Shown one piece after another: positions 1 to 7,872 of a DNA stretch of 34,062 nt. The notes under the pieces are model-generated. The model was not told the DNA's origin. It ran no database searches and worked only from the letters and a program-made list of their open reading frames with translations. Numbering within the stretch: the first letter of the stretch is position 1; each line of letters starts with the position of its first letter. The DNA is from Comamonadaceae bacterium (GTDB taxonomy: Bacteria > Pseudomonadota > Gammaproteobacteria > Burkholderiales > Burkholderiaceae_C), in assembly GCA_027483085.1 (NCBI GenBank), contig JAIXVK010000474.1:1-34062 (forward strand). Reading direction: 5' to 3'. Position numbers and translations under genes: made by a program.

Positions 1-116
1 TGGACTACCACGTGCCTTTTGGCGGGCGCAAAGGCAGCAGCTACGGCTCGCGCGAGCAGGGCAAATACGCGGCCGAATTCTTCACCACGGTGAAGACGGC
101 TTACACACTGGCATAA
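1..116 (+). CDS. Aldehyde dehydrogenase, C-terminal end (partial; likely alpha-ketoglutaric semialdehyde dehydrogenase)
   Basis: Frame 3 reads 37 residues to a TAA at 114-116. The reading contains GGRKGSSYGSREQG followed by AAEFFTTVKTAY, which is the typical C-terminal tail of NAD(P)-dependent aldehyde dehydrogenases. The wording is closest to the 2,5-dioxovalerate / alpha-ketoglutaric semialdehyde dehydrogenases of sugar-acid catabolism. The catalytic domain lies outside the window, so substrate cannot be fixed. A strong intrinsic terminator follows 28 bp after the stop, so this gene ends its operon. Confidence 0.8.
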   Translation, partial: DYHVPFGGRKGSSYGSREQGKYAAEFFTTVKTAYTLA

Positions 117-144
117 GCCAGTAAGTAGTTCACTGATTGGTGCT

Positions 145-178
145 AGAAAAAGGCTGAGCAGATGCTTAGCCTTTTTCT
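145..178 (+). terminator. Rho-independent terminator of the aldehyde dehydrogenase gene
   Basis: A 15-bp stem (145-159 with 164-178, one G-T pair) closes an AGAT tetraloop. The 5' arm begins AGAAAAAGGC and the 3' arm ends GCCTTTTTCT, so a T run lies inside the descending arm. The stem is A/T-rich at its foot on both sides, so it could also stop transcription from the right. Confidence 0.88.
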
Positions 179-180
179 CA

Positions 181-509
181 TCATTTATGGCACCAATCGC
201 TTGTTCCATCCCTTGGAAGGCGTTCGAAAGACTTCGGCTGATGTCGACCCAAAGCGGACTTCTGGCATGTAGTACAGGTTAACCAGCAGCTGACTTTGAA
301 GGAACGCTCATCAGGCACGTAAGCTGATTTACCAGAGCGTTCGCTGAAACGCTATGGAACGCCCCCGAGCTCCCATGCTTCACAGCTGATGGGTATCAAC
401 CTTGGCAGTTGGGCTGACACTTCCGCTCGCATTCAATGCACTTGTGAAGCCGGCTCTCGTTGCGAGACGGCCGACTTCTGGGTTTTGAGTCAACCTGGAT
501 GGCTTAGCT
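181..509. other. Intergenic region without a recognisable gene
   Basis: No credible open reading frame is seen. The only notable element is TCGACCCAAAGCGGA at 244-258, which recurs exactly at 2439-2453 in another gene-poor stretch and may be a dispersed repeat. Confidence 0.5.
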
Positions 510-887
510 TTACTTTGTTCGCTGTTTTGCCAGTTGCAGGCCGATCGCGATGAACAGTAGCTGTACCACCACGCGGATAGTCGCCGCTACTGGCGGAGGA
601 AACACGGGATCGGGTCTGAAGAAATCCCAGACGTGTAAGGGGAGGTATCCAAAGCAAAGTGCCGCAAAAGCAAGTCCTCCCCAGATGCGGTAGCGCGGGA
701 TTACAGCGGCTAGACCTATCGCAATTTGCAGAACACCTGCTCCCAGAATCACTGGAAGCGCAGGTAGAAAGCTTGGCACCAGAGGGGCAAAGCCTTGCGG
801 ATTCATGAGGTGAGCCAACCCACCTCCAATCATGACGATGGCGACGACTCCCGTGAGCAGCCATTCATAGAATTTGGATCTATTCAT
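510..887 (-). CDS. DoxX-like small integral membrane protein
   Basis: A 125-residue protein starting MNRSKFYEW. It has four hydrophobic segments, roughly residues 9-30, 42-62, 68-86 and 103-120, the usual size and topology of DoxX/DoxD-like membrane proteins. A polar tail (KQRTK) ends it. The longer reading from 938 is rejected because the ATG at 885-887 overlaps the stop of the upstream SDR gene in a TGATG arrangement, which predicts translational coupling. The role of DoxX-like proteins beside oxidoreductases is poorly defined; a link to the SDR product's redox chemistry or envelope stress is inference. It is the second gene of the SDR operon. Confidence 0.8.
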   Translation of the reverse strand: MNRSKFYEWLLTGVVAIVMIGGGLAHLMNPQGFAPLVPSFLPALPVILGAGVLQIAIGLAAVIPRYRIWGGLAFAALCFGYLPLHVWDFFRPDPVFPPPVAATIRVVVQLLFIAIGLQLAKQRTK

Positions 888-1711
888 CACTTCTGCACCT
901 TGGTAGCTGCGATGGCGACATCTTTCCAACTCTCCCATTCGGTCAAGCGAGCCTGGTAAGTGCTTGGAACGAGCATGGTGGGCAACACACCTAGGAAGAA
1001 CCTCAGCGGTGGCTTTTCAGCGTCGACCAACGCAAGGATTGCTGGCCCCACTGCCCCAGGTTCACCGAACACCTCTGCCGGCATTTGACGTGCAGCCAAT
1101 GCTTTGCGAACGGGTTCATACGCGGCAATTTGCGCTGCATGTATTGCTGATGAGCCCGCCCAATCAGTGGCATACGGACCTGGTTCTACCAAAGTCACCT
1201 TAACTCCAAACCCTGCGACTTCTTGAGCAAGTGCGTCACTCAGTCCTTCCACTGCCCACTTGGAAGCGTGGTATCCACCCAAGCCCGGGAACGTCATGAC
1301 ACCGCCGACAGTGGAAATTTGCACGATGTGACTTGAAGCTTGGCCTCGCAAGACTGGAAGCACCGCTTGCGTCATATTGAAGAGTCCAAAGAAGTTGACC
1401 TCCATCTGGTCTCTCATCTGCTGCTCGGTGAGCTCTTCTACCATCCCAAACAGGCCATAGCCTGCGTTGTTGACCACCACATCAATGGTGCCCAACGCCT
1501 CTTTAGCGTTTTCGGCCACATCAAAGCAGTTTTGACGATTGGTCACATCCAGCGCCATCGGTATGGCAGAGGAACCGAACTCATCTGACAGACCTGAAAG
1601 CGTCAACGGATCTCGCGCTGTGGCGACGACACGGTCACCGCGTGCCAAGGCGGCTCGTGTAAATTCGTATCCAAGTCCACGGTTCGCTCCTGTAATAAGC
1701 CAGTGTTTCAT
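887..1711 (-). CDS. Short-chain dehydrogenase/reductase (classical SDR)
   Basis: A 274-residue protein. The Rossmann glycine motif TGANRGLG is at residues 7-14, NNAG at 81-84, the catalytic serine at about 133 (QISTVGG) and the YxxxK pair at Y147/K151 (YHASK). It should be a cytoplasmic NAD(P)-dependent oxidoreductase; the substrate is unknown. The start at 1711 is chosen because an AAAGGA ribosome site precedes it, while the 31 residues of upstream extension are not SDR-like. It is divergent from the TetR-type gene at 1783 and shares with it a promoter region carrying two direct repeats, so it is probably repressed by that regulator. The DoxX-like gene follows by a one-base stop/start overlap. 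Confidence 0.93.
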   Translation of the reverse strand: MKHWLITGANRGLGYEFTRAALARGDRVVATARDPLTLSGLSDEFGSSAIPMALDVTNRQNCFDVAENAKEALGTIDVVVNNAGYGLFGMVEELTEQQMRDQMEVNFFGLFNMTQAVLPVLRGQASSHIVQISTVGGVMTFPGLGGYHASKWAVEGLSDALAQEVAGFGVKVTLVEPGPYATDWAGSSAIHAAQIAAYEPVRKALAARQMPAEVFGEPGAVGPAILALVDAEKPPLRFFLGVLPTMLVPSTYQARLTEWESWKDVAIAATKVQK

Positions 1712-1733
1712 GCTGTGATTTCCTTTCGAGTTA

Positions 1734-1783
1734 GCATCTGAACAGTGCAAAGATAACACTGCATCTAAACAGTGCATAGATAA
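1734..1783. promoter_or_regulatory. Tandem operator between the SDR and TetR-type genes
   Basis: Two 23-bp direct repeats at 1734-1756 and 1761-1783 differ at only two positions; each begins GCATCTRAACAGTGCA. Their period is 27 bp. Part of the second lies in an inverted repeat CACTG-N7-CAGTG (1757-1761 / 1770-1774). The second repeat ends on the A of the regulator's ATG, so binding there would block both divergent transcription and initiation of the regulator. This is the expected site for the adjacent TetR-type protein; that assignment is inference. Confidence 0.65.
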
Positions 1784-2388
1784 TGCTAGAAAACCCACAA
1801 ACAAAGTCCGGTTATCACCACGGGAACCTCAAGACTGCACTCATATCGGCAGCGGATGAGATCATCAGAGAGAAGGGAATTGAAGGTTTCTCACTGCGTG
1901 AGTGCGCACGTAAAGCAGGCGTTTCCGTTGGTGCACCGGCACACCACTTCGGAACTGCCACTGGTCTTCTGACAGAGGTTGCTTTACTGGGTTATGCCGA
2001 CCTCGGCTTGATGCTCAACGCTGTACCTGTTACTCCTGACCCGGGTAGCGATATGCGTGCGCTTGCAATTGCCTATGTCACCTTTGCGATGACTCACCCT
2101 GGTCGGTTCAGACTGATGTTCCGTCCTGATCTGATCAATCGTGAGGACCCTCGATATGGCCAGGCGAGTACGGAAGCGCTGTCAGGTTTCGCGGGCGCTA
2201 TTTCAAGACGTAAAGAAGTCGGGCCAGACAAAATGGCTGAAATCTTCGTCGTGTGGTCTTCCATTCACGGAATGGCCAACTTGGTTATTGACGGGAAGGC
2301 CCGTTACCTTTTTGGAGGAGTAACACCCGAGCAGTTTGTGGCGTCTGTACTGCCCGGTGTCTTAACCCGTTCTTGGCCGTTTAGCTGA
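1783..2388 (+). CDS. TetR/AcrR-family transcriptional regulator
   Basis: A 201-residue protein. The N-terminal domain carries the subfamily signature YHHGNLKTALISAA at about residues 11-24, then a helix-turn-helix with FSLRECARKAGVSVGAPAHHF (about 36-57). The C-terminal ligand domain is of the TetR WHG type. It probably represses the divergent SDR-DoxX operon and itself. No Shine-Dalgarno sequence precedes the ATG, and the start codon touches the second operator repeat, which suggests a very short leader or leaderless mRNA. The ligand is unknown. Confidence 0.9.
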   Translation: MLENPQTKSGYHHGNLKTALISAADEIIREKGIEGFSLRECARKAGVSVGAPAHHFGTATGLLTEVALLGYADLGLMLNAVPVTPDPGSDMRALAIAYVTFAMTHPGRFRLMFRPDLINREDPRYGQASTEALSGFAGAISRRKEVGPDKMAEIFVVWSSIHGMANLVIDGKARYLFGGVTPEQFVASVLPGVLTRSWPFS

Positions 2389-2610
2389 TTTCGCAAGAAC
2401 GAAGGCTGTCTCGTTAGTCGAGCCTCAAAGGGGGAATATCGACCCAAAGCGGAGTCTCCCTAATTACATTCAGAGCTCGAAGGAGACATTGCAGATTGCC
2501 TGCAGCTGGCCCTCAGCCGGTCAACGCCATTTGGCTTCTCCCGGACAAAACAATGTCAGCGAGTTACGTTACAAACCGATTGTGACTCGATGGCAAAAGC
2601 TAAGCCGCAC
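2389..2610. other. Intergenic region
   Basis: No gene seen. It carries the second copy of the 15-bp sequence TCGACCCAAAGCGGA (2439-2453). Confidence 0.4.
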
Positions 2611-3033
2611 CTAGGCGGCATCCTTTGAAGGATCAGAGGCTTTCACTACGTTCTCCGAATTAAGCATCTTCTCCGCCAGAACCTCTGCAATGCGGAGTGT
2701 TGCAATGGCCTCTGCTTTTGCAACGTTTAAGACATCTGCTGCTGTGCACCTAGCCACTTGCAGTGTTTCTTTGGCCGCGGCTGCCATTTGCACACCGTCG
2801 CTTCGTTCAATGGTTGTCATTGCACTTGCAGCAGCGGCAAGAGCGAGGTCGACAATCGCCTCCGCTCTTGCTACCTCTTTTGCAGTGAGTTTCGCCTGCT
2901 CCAAAATTCGTTGTGCTGCGTCGTTTCTCAATGAACTTGGTTCCGCCATAAGTGCTTTTGGATTGATCATCGTCAAGTCTAAACAGCGCTCTGCTTCACG
3001 TATGTGCGCTGACGGACATACGCCTACCAACAT
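2611..3033 (-). CDS. Alanine-rich helical hypothetical protein
   Basis: An open frame of 140 residues, strongly Ala/Glu/Lys-rich and predicted all-helical (for example AKLTAKEVARAEAIVDLAL, then AKETLQVARCTAADVLNVAK). I do not recognise a family; the composition resembles phasin-like or coiled helical proteins but no signature is visible. The start is uncertain: internal ATGs at residues 22 and 29 are alternatives and none has a convincing ribosome site. A mirror-image open frame runs on the plus strand, a common artefact of alanine-rich coding, so the gene itself is only moderately supported. Confidence 0.42.
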   Translation of the reverse strand: MLVGVCPSAHIREAERCLDLTMINPKALMAEPSSLRNDAAQRILEQAKLTAKEVARAEAIVDLALAAAASAMTTIERSDGVQMAAAAKETLQVARCTAADVLNVAKAEAIATLRIAEVLAEKMLNSENVVKASDPSKDAA

Positions 3034-3160
3034 GGATTCAGATCAGGATTGCAGACATCGCGAACGGCACTGTGACTTGAACATCTAGGCGGTGCAGTCG
3101 CGCCCCCCCGCGAAGTGCTGATTTGTGACCTTGAATTTGCACGACAGCATCAGTGCAAAG

Positions 3161-4054
3161 TCACCAAGGTTCACCGGCGAATCGTTCAACTAAATAGTCT
3201 AGTAAGGCTCTCACTGCTGTAGACAAATGCTTACGCGATGGGTAGAGCGCATAAATCATCATGGAAGGCAACTCCCAGTCTGTTAGGACCGCTTGAAGCT
3301 CGCCACTTTTGACATACGGATTCACGAGTGGTGCTGGCTGAAGCGCAATGCCGCCCCCCACTATTGCCGCACGCATCAATGTCGTAGCTTCGTTAGCGCT
3401 AAAAGCACTGGTTACAGCTACGTTCACCTCTTCCTCACCCTGCTTCAATTGCCAGATGCTTTTCCCAAAATTCGCATAGCTAAGGCACTGATGACGTGAT
3501 AAGTCCGAAGGGTGTTGAGGTACACCGTGCTTGGCTAAGTAGCCACTGGACGCCACAAGTACCGAATCACATCGCGCCAAAGGCCTGCCGATGAGCATTG
3601 GGTCGGGCTCTGCACTTACTCGTATAGCAAGATCAATACGTTTTTCAACAAGATTGAGGGCTCCTTCACTTGCGTCCAAATCAATTTTGAGACGTGGATG
3701 CTTAGCCAGAAAGTCAACAATTGCCGCACTCATCTGAGCATAGGCAAAAGATACGCTGCAGGTAAGCCGGAGCTGGCCGCGGAGTTCGTCGTCGATCGTC
3801 TTTGCTGTCTCTTCCTCTAAGTCCTGAACGAGTGTCAGGGTCTGTTGACAGCGTCGTAGCGCTTGCTCACCCGCATCAGTAAGCGAAACATTGCGCGTGG
3901 TTCGTTGCAGCAGCCGAGTATCCAACCACTGTTCCATCGCGCCGACATAGCGCGTGACCATCCCACGCGACATGTTGAGCTTGTCCGCCGTGGCACTGAA
4001 GCTGCCGCTAGTTGCAACTTCGACAAAAGCGCGCATAGCTATAAAACGGTCCAT
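3161..4054 (-). CDS. LysR-family transcriptional regulator
   Basis: A 297-residue protein of typical LTTR length. The N-terminal winged helix (MDRFIAMRAFVEVATSGSFS, then TADKLNMSRGMVTRYVGAME, residues 1-40) is followed by the wing sequence LLQRTTRNVSLTDAG. The remainder is a periplasmic-binding-like effector domain in two lobes. It is divergent from the MBL-fold gene at 4176, and the intergenic region holds two LTTR-type boxes, so it most likely controls that gene and itself. The effector is unknown. A glycine replaces the more usual serine/alanine in parts of the recognition helix but the HTH looks intact. Confidence 0.93.
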   Translation of the reverse strand: MDRFIAMRAFVEVATSGSFSATADKLNMSRGMVTRYVGAMEQWLDTRLLQRTTRNVSLTDAGEQALRRCQQTLTLVQDLEEETAKTIDDELRGQLRLTCSVSFAYAQMSAAIVDFLAKHPRLKIDLDASEGALNLVEKRIDLAIRVSAEPDPMLIGRPLARCDSVLVASSGYLAKHGVPQHPSDLSRHQCLSYANFGKSIWQLKQGEEEVNVAVTSAFSANEATTLMRAAIVGGGIALQPAPLVNPYVKSGELQAVLTDWELPSMMIYALYPSRKHLSTAVRALLDYLVERFAGEPW

Positions 4055-4062
4055 AAATTACC

Positions 4063-4131
4063 TATTTGATCGATTTATGCAACATGCATGCGTCCATTAT
4101 GGGGTTTATTTGATCGATATACGCAAATAAA
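4063..4131. promoter_or_regulatory. Two LysR-type boxes in the divergent promoter
   Basis: The perfect inverted repeat TTTATTTG-N11-CAAATAAA occupies 4105-4112 and 4124-4131, matching the T-N11-A rule for LTTR sites. A second, weaker site TTG-N11-CAA lies at 4066-4068/4080-4082. Both contain TATTTGATCGAT (4063-4074 and 4107-4118) and their period is 44 bp, about four helical turns, so a LysR tetramer could bind both on one face of the DNA. The distal strong site would be the recognition site for the gene at 4176. Confidence 0.75.
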
Positions 4132-4175
4132 CTTCGGGCTGCATTCAATGCAACCCCTAAACCCTGGAGATTTTT

Positions 4176-5042
4176 ATGTTCCGTACCTCGTTAACCGCAG
4201 CCGCAATTTCACTGGCCTTTGTAGGCGCTCAAGCCGGCCAGCCACTTCAAATCAAGGTCTATAACGCCGATGGCAATAGCTTTCATTTCAACTCTACGCT
4301 CGTCTACGGAGAGAAAGAGGCCATGGTCATCGATGCTGGCTATACCCGTGCCGATGCTTTACGAATTGCAGCCAATGTGCTCGACAGCGGCAAGACGTTG
4401 AAAACCATTTATGTCAGCCAAGCTGATCCGGACTACTACTTTGGAGTAGAGACCATAAAGCAGGTTTTTCCTGATGCCGACGTGGTGACTACGCCTGCAG
4501 TGTTGGAAAAAATCAATGCCAAGCTGGCAGGAAAGTTAGCCTTCTGGGTACCCAAAATGGGGGTGAATGCGCCCCGCACCCCTGTTTTGCCCAGAGCAAT
4601 TGAAGGTAATGTGCTCACGATTGAAGGACAGACTGTAGAGATCCGTGGAACAACCGGACCTCTGGCGCACCGCCCGTTTGCGTGGATTCCTTCTATCAAG
4701 GCTGTCGTGGGCACCATTGGCGTGTTTGGAGTTAACTCTCATGTGTGGACTGCCGATACCCAAACCGCAGCTCTGCGCGGTGCGTGGGTCGCACAACTTG
4801 ACGAGATGATTTCGCTGAAGCCCTCCATTGTTGTGCCTGGCCACATGCCCCAAGGTACTCCACTCGATGTGAAGAATGTGACCTACACGAAGGGATACCT
4901 ACAAGCCTTCGAGAAAAATGCTGCCGCCACAAAGTCAAGCGCCGAGCTGATTGATGCAATGAAAAAAGACTATCCAGCCGCTCCCCCAGATATGTCACTT
5001 GAACTCAGCGCAAAGGTGAATAAGGGCGACGTCAAGTGGTAA
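4176..5042 (+). CDS. Secreted metallo-beta-lactamase-fold protein with a degenerate metal site
   Basis: A 288-residue protein. Residues 1-20 form a Sec signal peptide ending AQA, so the product should be periplasmic. The fold signature TLVYGEKEAMVIDAG (41-55) is typical of the Vmh-like MBL group. Where active hydrolases have THxHxDH, this protein reads SQADPDYYFG (81-90): the three histidines are replaced by Gln82, Asp84 and Tyr87, while Asp86 is kept. The late PGH motif (H223) remains, but the usual aspartate bridging the two metals is not evident near 178-186. It is probably not a canonical zinc hydrolase; it may bind a ligand or a different metal. GGAG lies 8 bp upstream of the ATG. Divergent from a LysR regulator with boxes between. 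Confidence 0.82.
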   Translation: MFRTSLTAAAISLAFVGAQAGQPLQIKVYNADGNSFHFNSTLVYGEKEAMVIDAGYTRADALRIAANVLDSGKTLKTIYVSQADPDYYFGVETIKQVFPDADVVTTPAVLEKINAKLAGKLAFWVPKMGVNAPRTPVLPRAIEGNVLTIEGQTVEIRGTTGPLAHRPFAWIPSIKAVVGTIGVFGVNSHVWTADTQTAALRGAWVAQLDEMISLKPSIVVPGHMPQGTPLDVKNVTYTKGYLQAFEKNAAATKSSAELIDAMKKDYPAAPPDMSLELSAKVNKGDVKW

Positions 5043-5341
5043 CCATTCAGTTATTCGCTTCTTACTGATTCAGCAAAAAAGACATAGATTGTGAATGTCA
5101 TGTGCTCTGATCGAAGTGCTTTTGCACCTGTGTAAGGTCACCTCAATGATATTCATGATCTGTCTACGAATTACAGATTGTTTTGATGACTCCGTCACCC
5201 TGAAGACTGAATAGTAGAGCCTTCGGAGCTCGGATAGTCCTTCATCTTGACCCTCTAGTTTCTGAGAAAGGTTAACCGGCTTGATTCTCATGCAAGCGAC
5301 TTGGTTGACCAGGAAACTAAATATCGTTATTCCCTCACCCT
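5043..5341. other. Intergenic region
   Basis: No gene is supported. An open frame on the minus strand (5070-5291) lacks a ribosome site and recognisable features and is not called. Confidence 0.4.
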
Positions 5342-6019
5342 ATGACAAACACACCCTCGAAAATCACCACGTTGACGTATTTGCTCGACCCCCTCTGCGG
5401 CTGGTGCTACGCCGTGTCGCCCGCTTTGGAGTTCTTGCAAAAAATAGAAGGTATAAAAATCAATATCGCACCCACAGGTCTATTTACAGGTTCAGGTGCG
5501 CGAAAAATGGATGCTGAGTTTGGCGCTTATGCGTGGTCGAATGATGAGCGAATCGAGAAGCTAACTGGGCAACACTTTTCACAGGCTTACCGCGATGAAA
5601 TTCTTGGTAAGCCGGGTCAGTTTGACTCAGGTCCATTAAACACAGCACTTACGGCAGTTGCCTTAACCCAACCGGCGGCTGAACTTTCGACTTTGCACAG
5701 CTTGCAACATGCACGCTATGTGTTGGGTCTCGACACAAGTGATTTACATGTCGTGGTTCAGGTGCTTGAGGGTCTTGGCCAAAATGAAGCAGCCGAACTG
5801 CTTCAGAACTCAGATGCTGAACTTCTTACAAGTACAAAACGCCGCGTTGACTTGTCCCAACAAATCGCACAGCAGTTAGGTGTTCGCGGTGTGCCGAAAG
5901 TGGCAGTGCATCGAGGTCATGGCTTGGACCTTCATGTGTTGAATACGGAGTGGCTCTTGGGCCCTCGTGAAGCGTTGGTTTCTGCGGTTTTTACAGACAT
6001 AGGTACTGAATCAGTCTGA
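5342..6019 (+). CDS. DsbA-family thioredoxin-fold protein (CGWC)
   Basis: A 225-residue protein with no signal peptide. The redox motif CGWC (C19-C22) sits in DPLCGWCYA at the start of the thioredoxin fold, and the cis-proline loop is visible as GVRGVPKVAV near residue 185. The inserted helical domain between them is of the DsbA/FrnE/2-hydroxychromene-isomerase-like type. It is expected to be a cytoplasmic thiol oxidoreductase. The frame has a stop at 5318-5320, so ATG 5342 is the first plausible start, though no good ribosome site is seen. It stands alone between two intergenic regions. Confidence 0.87.
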   Translation: MTNTPSKITTLTYLLDPLCGWCYAVSPALEFLQKIEGIKINIAPTGLFTGSGARKMDAEFGAYAWSNDERIEKLTGQHFSQAYRDEILGKPGQFDSGPLNTALTAVALTQPAAELSTLHSLQHARYVLGLDTSDLHVVVQVLEGLGQNEAAELLQNSDAELLTSTKRRVDLSQQIAQQLGVRGVPKVAVHRGHGLDLHVLNTEWLLGPREALVSAVFTDIGTESV

Positions 6020-6210
6020 GTCAGAAAACTCCGTCTGCTTATTTCTCTGGAGTTCTAATTCCATTCAGTGATTACCGATGAATATGCTTTGACTTGGCAT
6101 TGCATTAGCAATTTTATTGAAATTTCACTGCCAAGAAATTATTTCAGAGTATCGATTCTATTTTTTAACTTTTTTCTCCCAAGTTGGTTCTCTAATTCGA
6201 GGTTACTAGA

Positions 6211-7752
6211 ATGTTTAAGTCATTACGTGGGGTCATGGCACTTTTAGGTGCCATAGGGGTTGCCGCAGCGCTGGCAATATCGGCACAGGGGTATGTGTTC
6301 ATAAACAAACTCGATACTTCCGCAAACAAGGTCTACGTTGCCAAGGATGTAGTGGCGGACATTCTCCCGCCGCCCATGTATCTGATTGAGATGCGGCTTG
6401 TGCTCTCCATGATGATGGATGGAAGCCTGTCGGCGACTGATGGGAAAAAACGTTTTGACGAACTGGCAGTCGAATACGCTCAGCGCGTCGAATATTGGAC
6501 AAAAGCCCCACCTTTCGGCTTGGAGGTCAAATTATTGGGGCCCCAGCATACGGCGGCCAAAGCCTTTATTGCCGCAGCGCGTATCCAGATAGTGGAGCCA
6601 GTGGTCTCAGGTCAGATGGATGTCGCCAATGGCAATCTCGCTGCGGTGCATAGCCTCTATATGGAACATCGCACGGGTGTGGATGCCACGGTAACGGAAG
6701 GTAATGCATTCGCCGCAGCCACGATGAAAGACTTTAACGACACGCACATCTTCAGCAATGGAGCCATGCTGGTTACTGCACTCGTGGCGGGGGTGATCGT
6801 GTTTGTGGTTTACCGCGTGGTACTGGCTAGCATCCAGAGACCTGTGCATGGCAGTACGCGGGCAGCCACGCTCATCGCAGCCGGAGACTTGGCTACGGTA
6901 GTTGAGTTGGACTTAGGGCGCACTGATAGTCTAGGTAATTTGCAAGATGCACTTCAGACTATGCGCACTGGCCTAAATGCTACGGTTTACTCCGTGCGAG
7001 AGGTTGCCCACAGCGTATCAGTGGCGAGTACAGAGATTGCCCAAGGTAATCACGACTTGTCTGCCCGGACTGAAAGCCAGGCGAGCGCTTTGCAAGAAAC
7101 TGCCGCCTCCATGGAAGAGTTGACTACCGTCGTGAACCAGAACGCCGAGTCCGCAGTGCAGGCCAATATCCTGGCAAAACAAGCGGCTGATGTTGCTCAG
7201 CGTGGCGGCGCTGCCGTTGAGCAGGTGGTGGAGACTATGCGTGGCATCAATGAGTCATCTCGCCAGATCGCGGGCATCGTGAGTGTGATTGAAGGTATTG
7301 CCTTTCAGACCAACATCCTGGCCTTGAATGCAGCAGTAGAAGCGGCAAGAGCGGGTGACCAAGGACGAGGTTTTGCCGTAGTGGCGTCAGAAGTACGCTC
7401 ACTGGCGGGGCGCAGTGCAGAAGCAGCCAAAGAGATCAAGATCTTGATTGGCGCCAGCGTGGAGCGAGTGAGCCATGGTTCCGCATTGGCAGATACAGCG
7501 GGTGTAACGATGTTGGATATGCTGCAAGCAACCCAGCGGGTGAGCAATATCCTTACCGAGATCAGCTCTGCCAGCCAAGAACAGTCCAGCGGAATCGCGC
7601 AAGTAAGAGATGCTGTCCTGCAAATGGACCAGGTCACGCAGCAAAACGCAGCAATTGTTGAAGAGATTGCAGCCGCAGCCAGCAGCCTCAAGACACAAGC
7701 TTCAGAACTGGTGAGCCAGATGGCACAGTTCTCACTCAGTGCAAAAAATTGA
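6211..7752 (+). CDS. Methyl-accepting chemotaxis protein
   Basis: A 513-residue membrane chemoreceptor. TM1 spans about residues 8-30, a four-helix-bundle type periplasmic sensor about 35-180, TM2 about 184-206, and a HAMP domain about 207-260. The signalling hairpin is intact, with the conserved tip [20 protein letters not shown] and [15 protein letters not shown] near residues 368-400, so it can engage CheA/CheW. The C-terminus ends SAKN, without the CheR/CheB-tethering NWETF-type pentapeptide. GAGG precedes the ATG. The ligand is unknown; the sensor contains [13 protein letters not shown], a wording seen in several betaproteobacterial receptors. It appears monocistronic. Confidence 0.96.
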   Translation: MFKSLRGVMALLGAIGVAAALAISAQGYVFINKLDTSANKVYVAKDVVADILPPPMYLIEMRLVLSMMMDGSLSATDGKKRFDELAVEYAQRVEYWTKAPPFGLEVKLLGPQHTAAKAFIAAARIQIVEPVVSGQMDVANGNLAAVHSLYMEHRTGVDATVTEGNAFAAATMKDFNDTHIFSNGAMLVTALVAGVIVFVVYRVVLASIQRPVHGSTRAATLIAAGDLATVVELDLGRTDSLGNLQDALQTMRTGLNATVYSVREVAHSVSVASTEIAQGNHDLSARTESQASALQETAASMEELTTVVNQNAESAVQANILAKQAADVAQRGGAAVEQVVETMRGINESSRQIAGIVSVIEGIAFQTNILALNAAVEAARAGDQGRGFAVVASEVRSLAGRSAEAAKEIKILIGASVERVSHGSALADTAGVTMLDMLQATQRVSNILTEISSASQEQSSGIAQVRDAVLQMDQVTQQNAAIVEEIAAAASSLKTQASELVSQMAQFSLSAKN

Positions 7753-7872
7753 AACGTTCCTGTTTTATTTCACGGCCGCAAAGCAGACATTAATTGTGGT
7801 CTGCAAATGGCCCGAAGCGGCTGTTTAGTTGGGATACTTTGACTGATGGAAAGCCTCACCAAATGACAACGC

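Noticed and set aside
490-864. Open frame on the minus strand overlapping the DoxX-like gene
   Set aside because: It is a shadow in another frame, rich in Ser/Arg/Cys, with no ribosome site, and the DoxX-like frame has clear membrane segments.
2690-3088. Plus-strand alanine/serine-rich frame
   Set aside because: It is the mirror of the minus-strand alanine-rich frame; the minus version has a more natural Ala/Glu/Lys/Leu helical composition.
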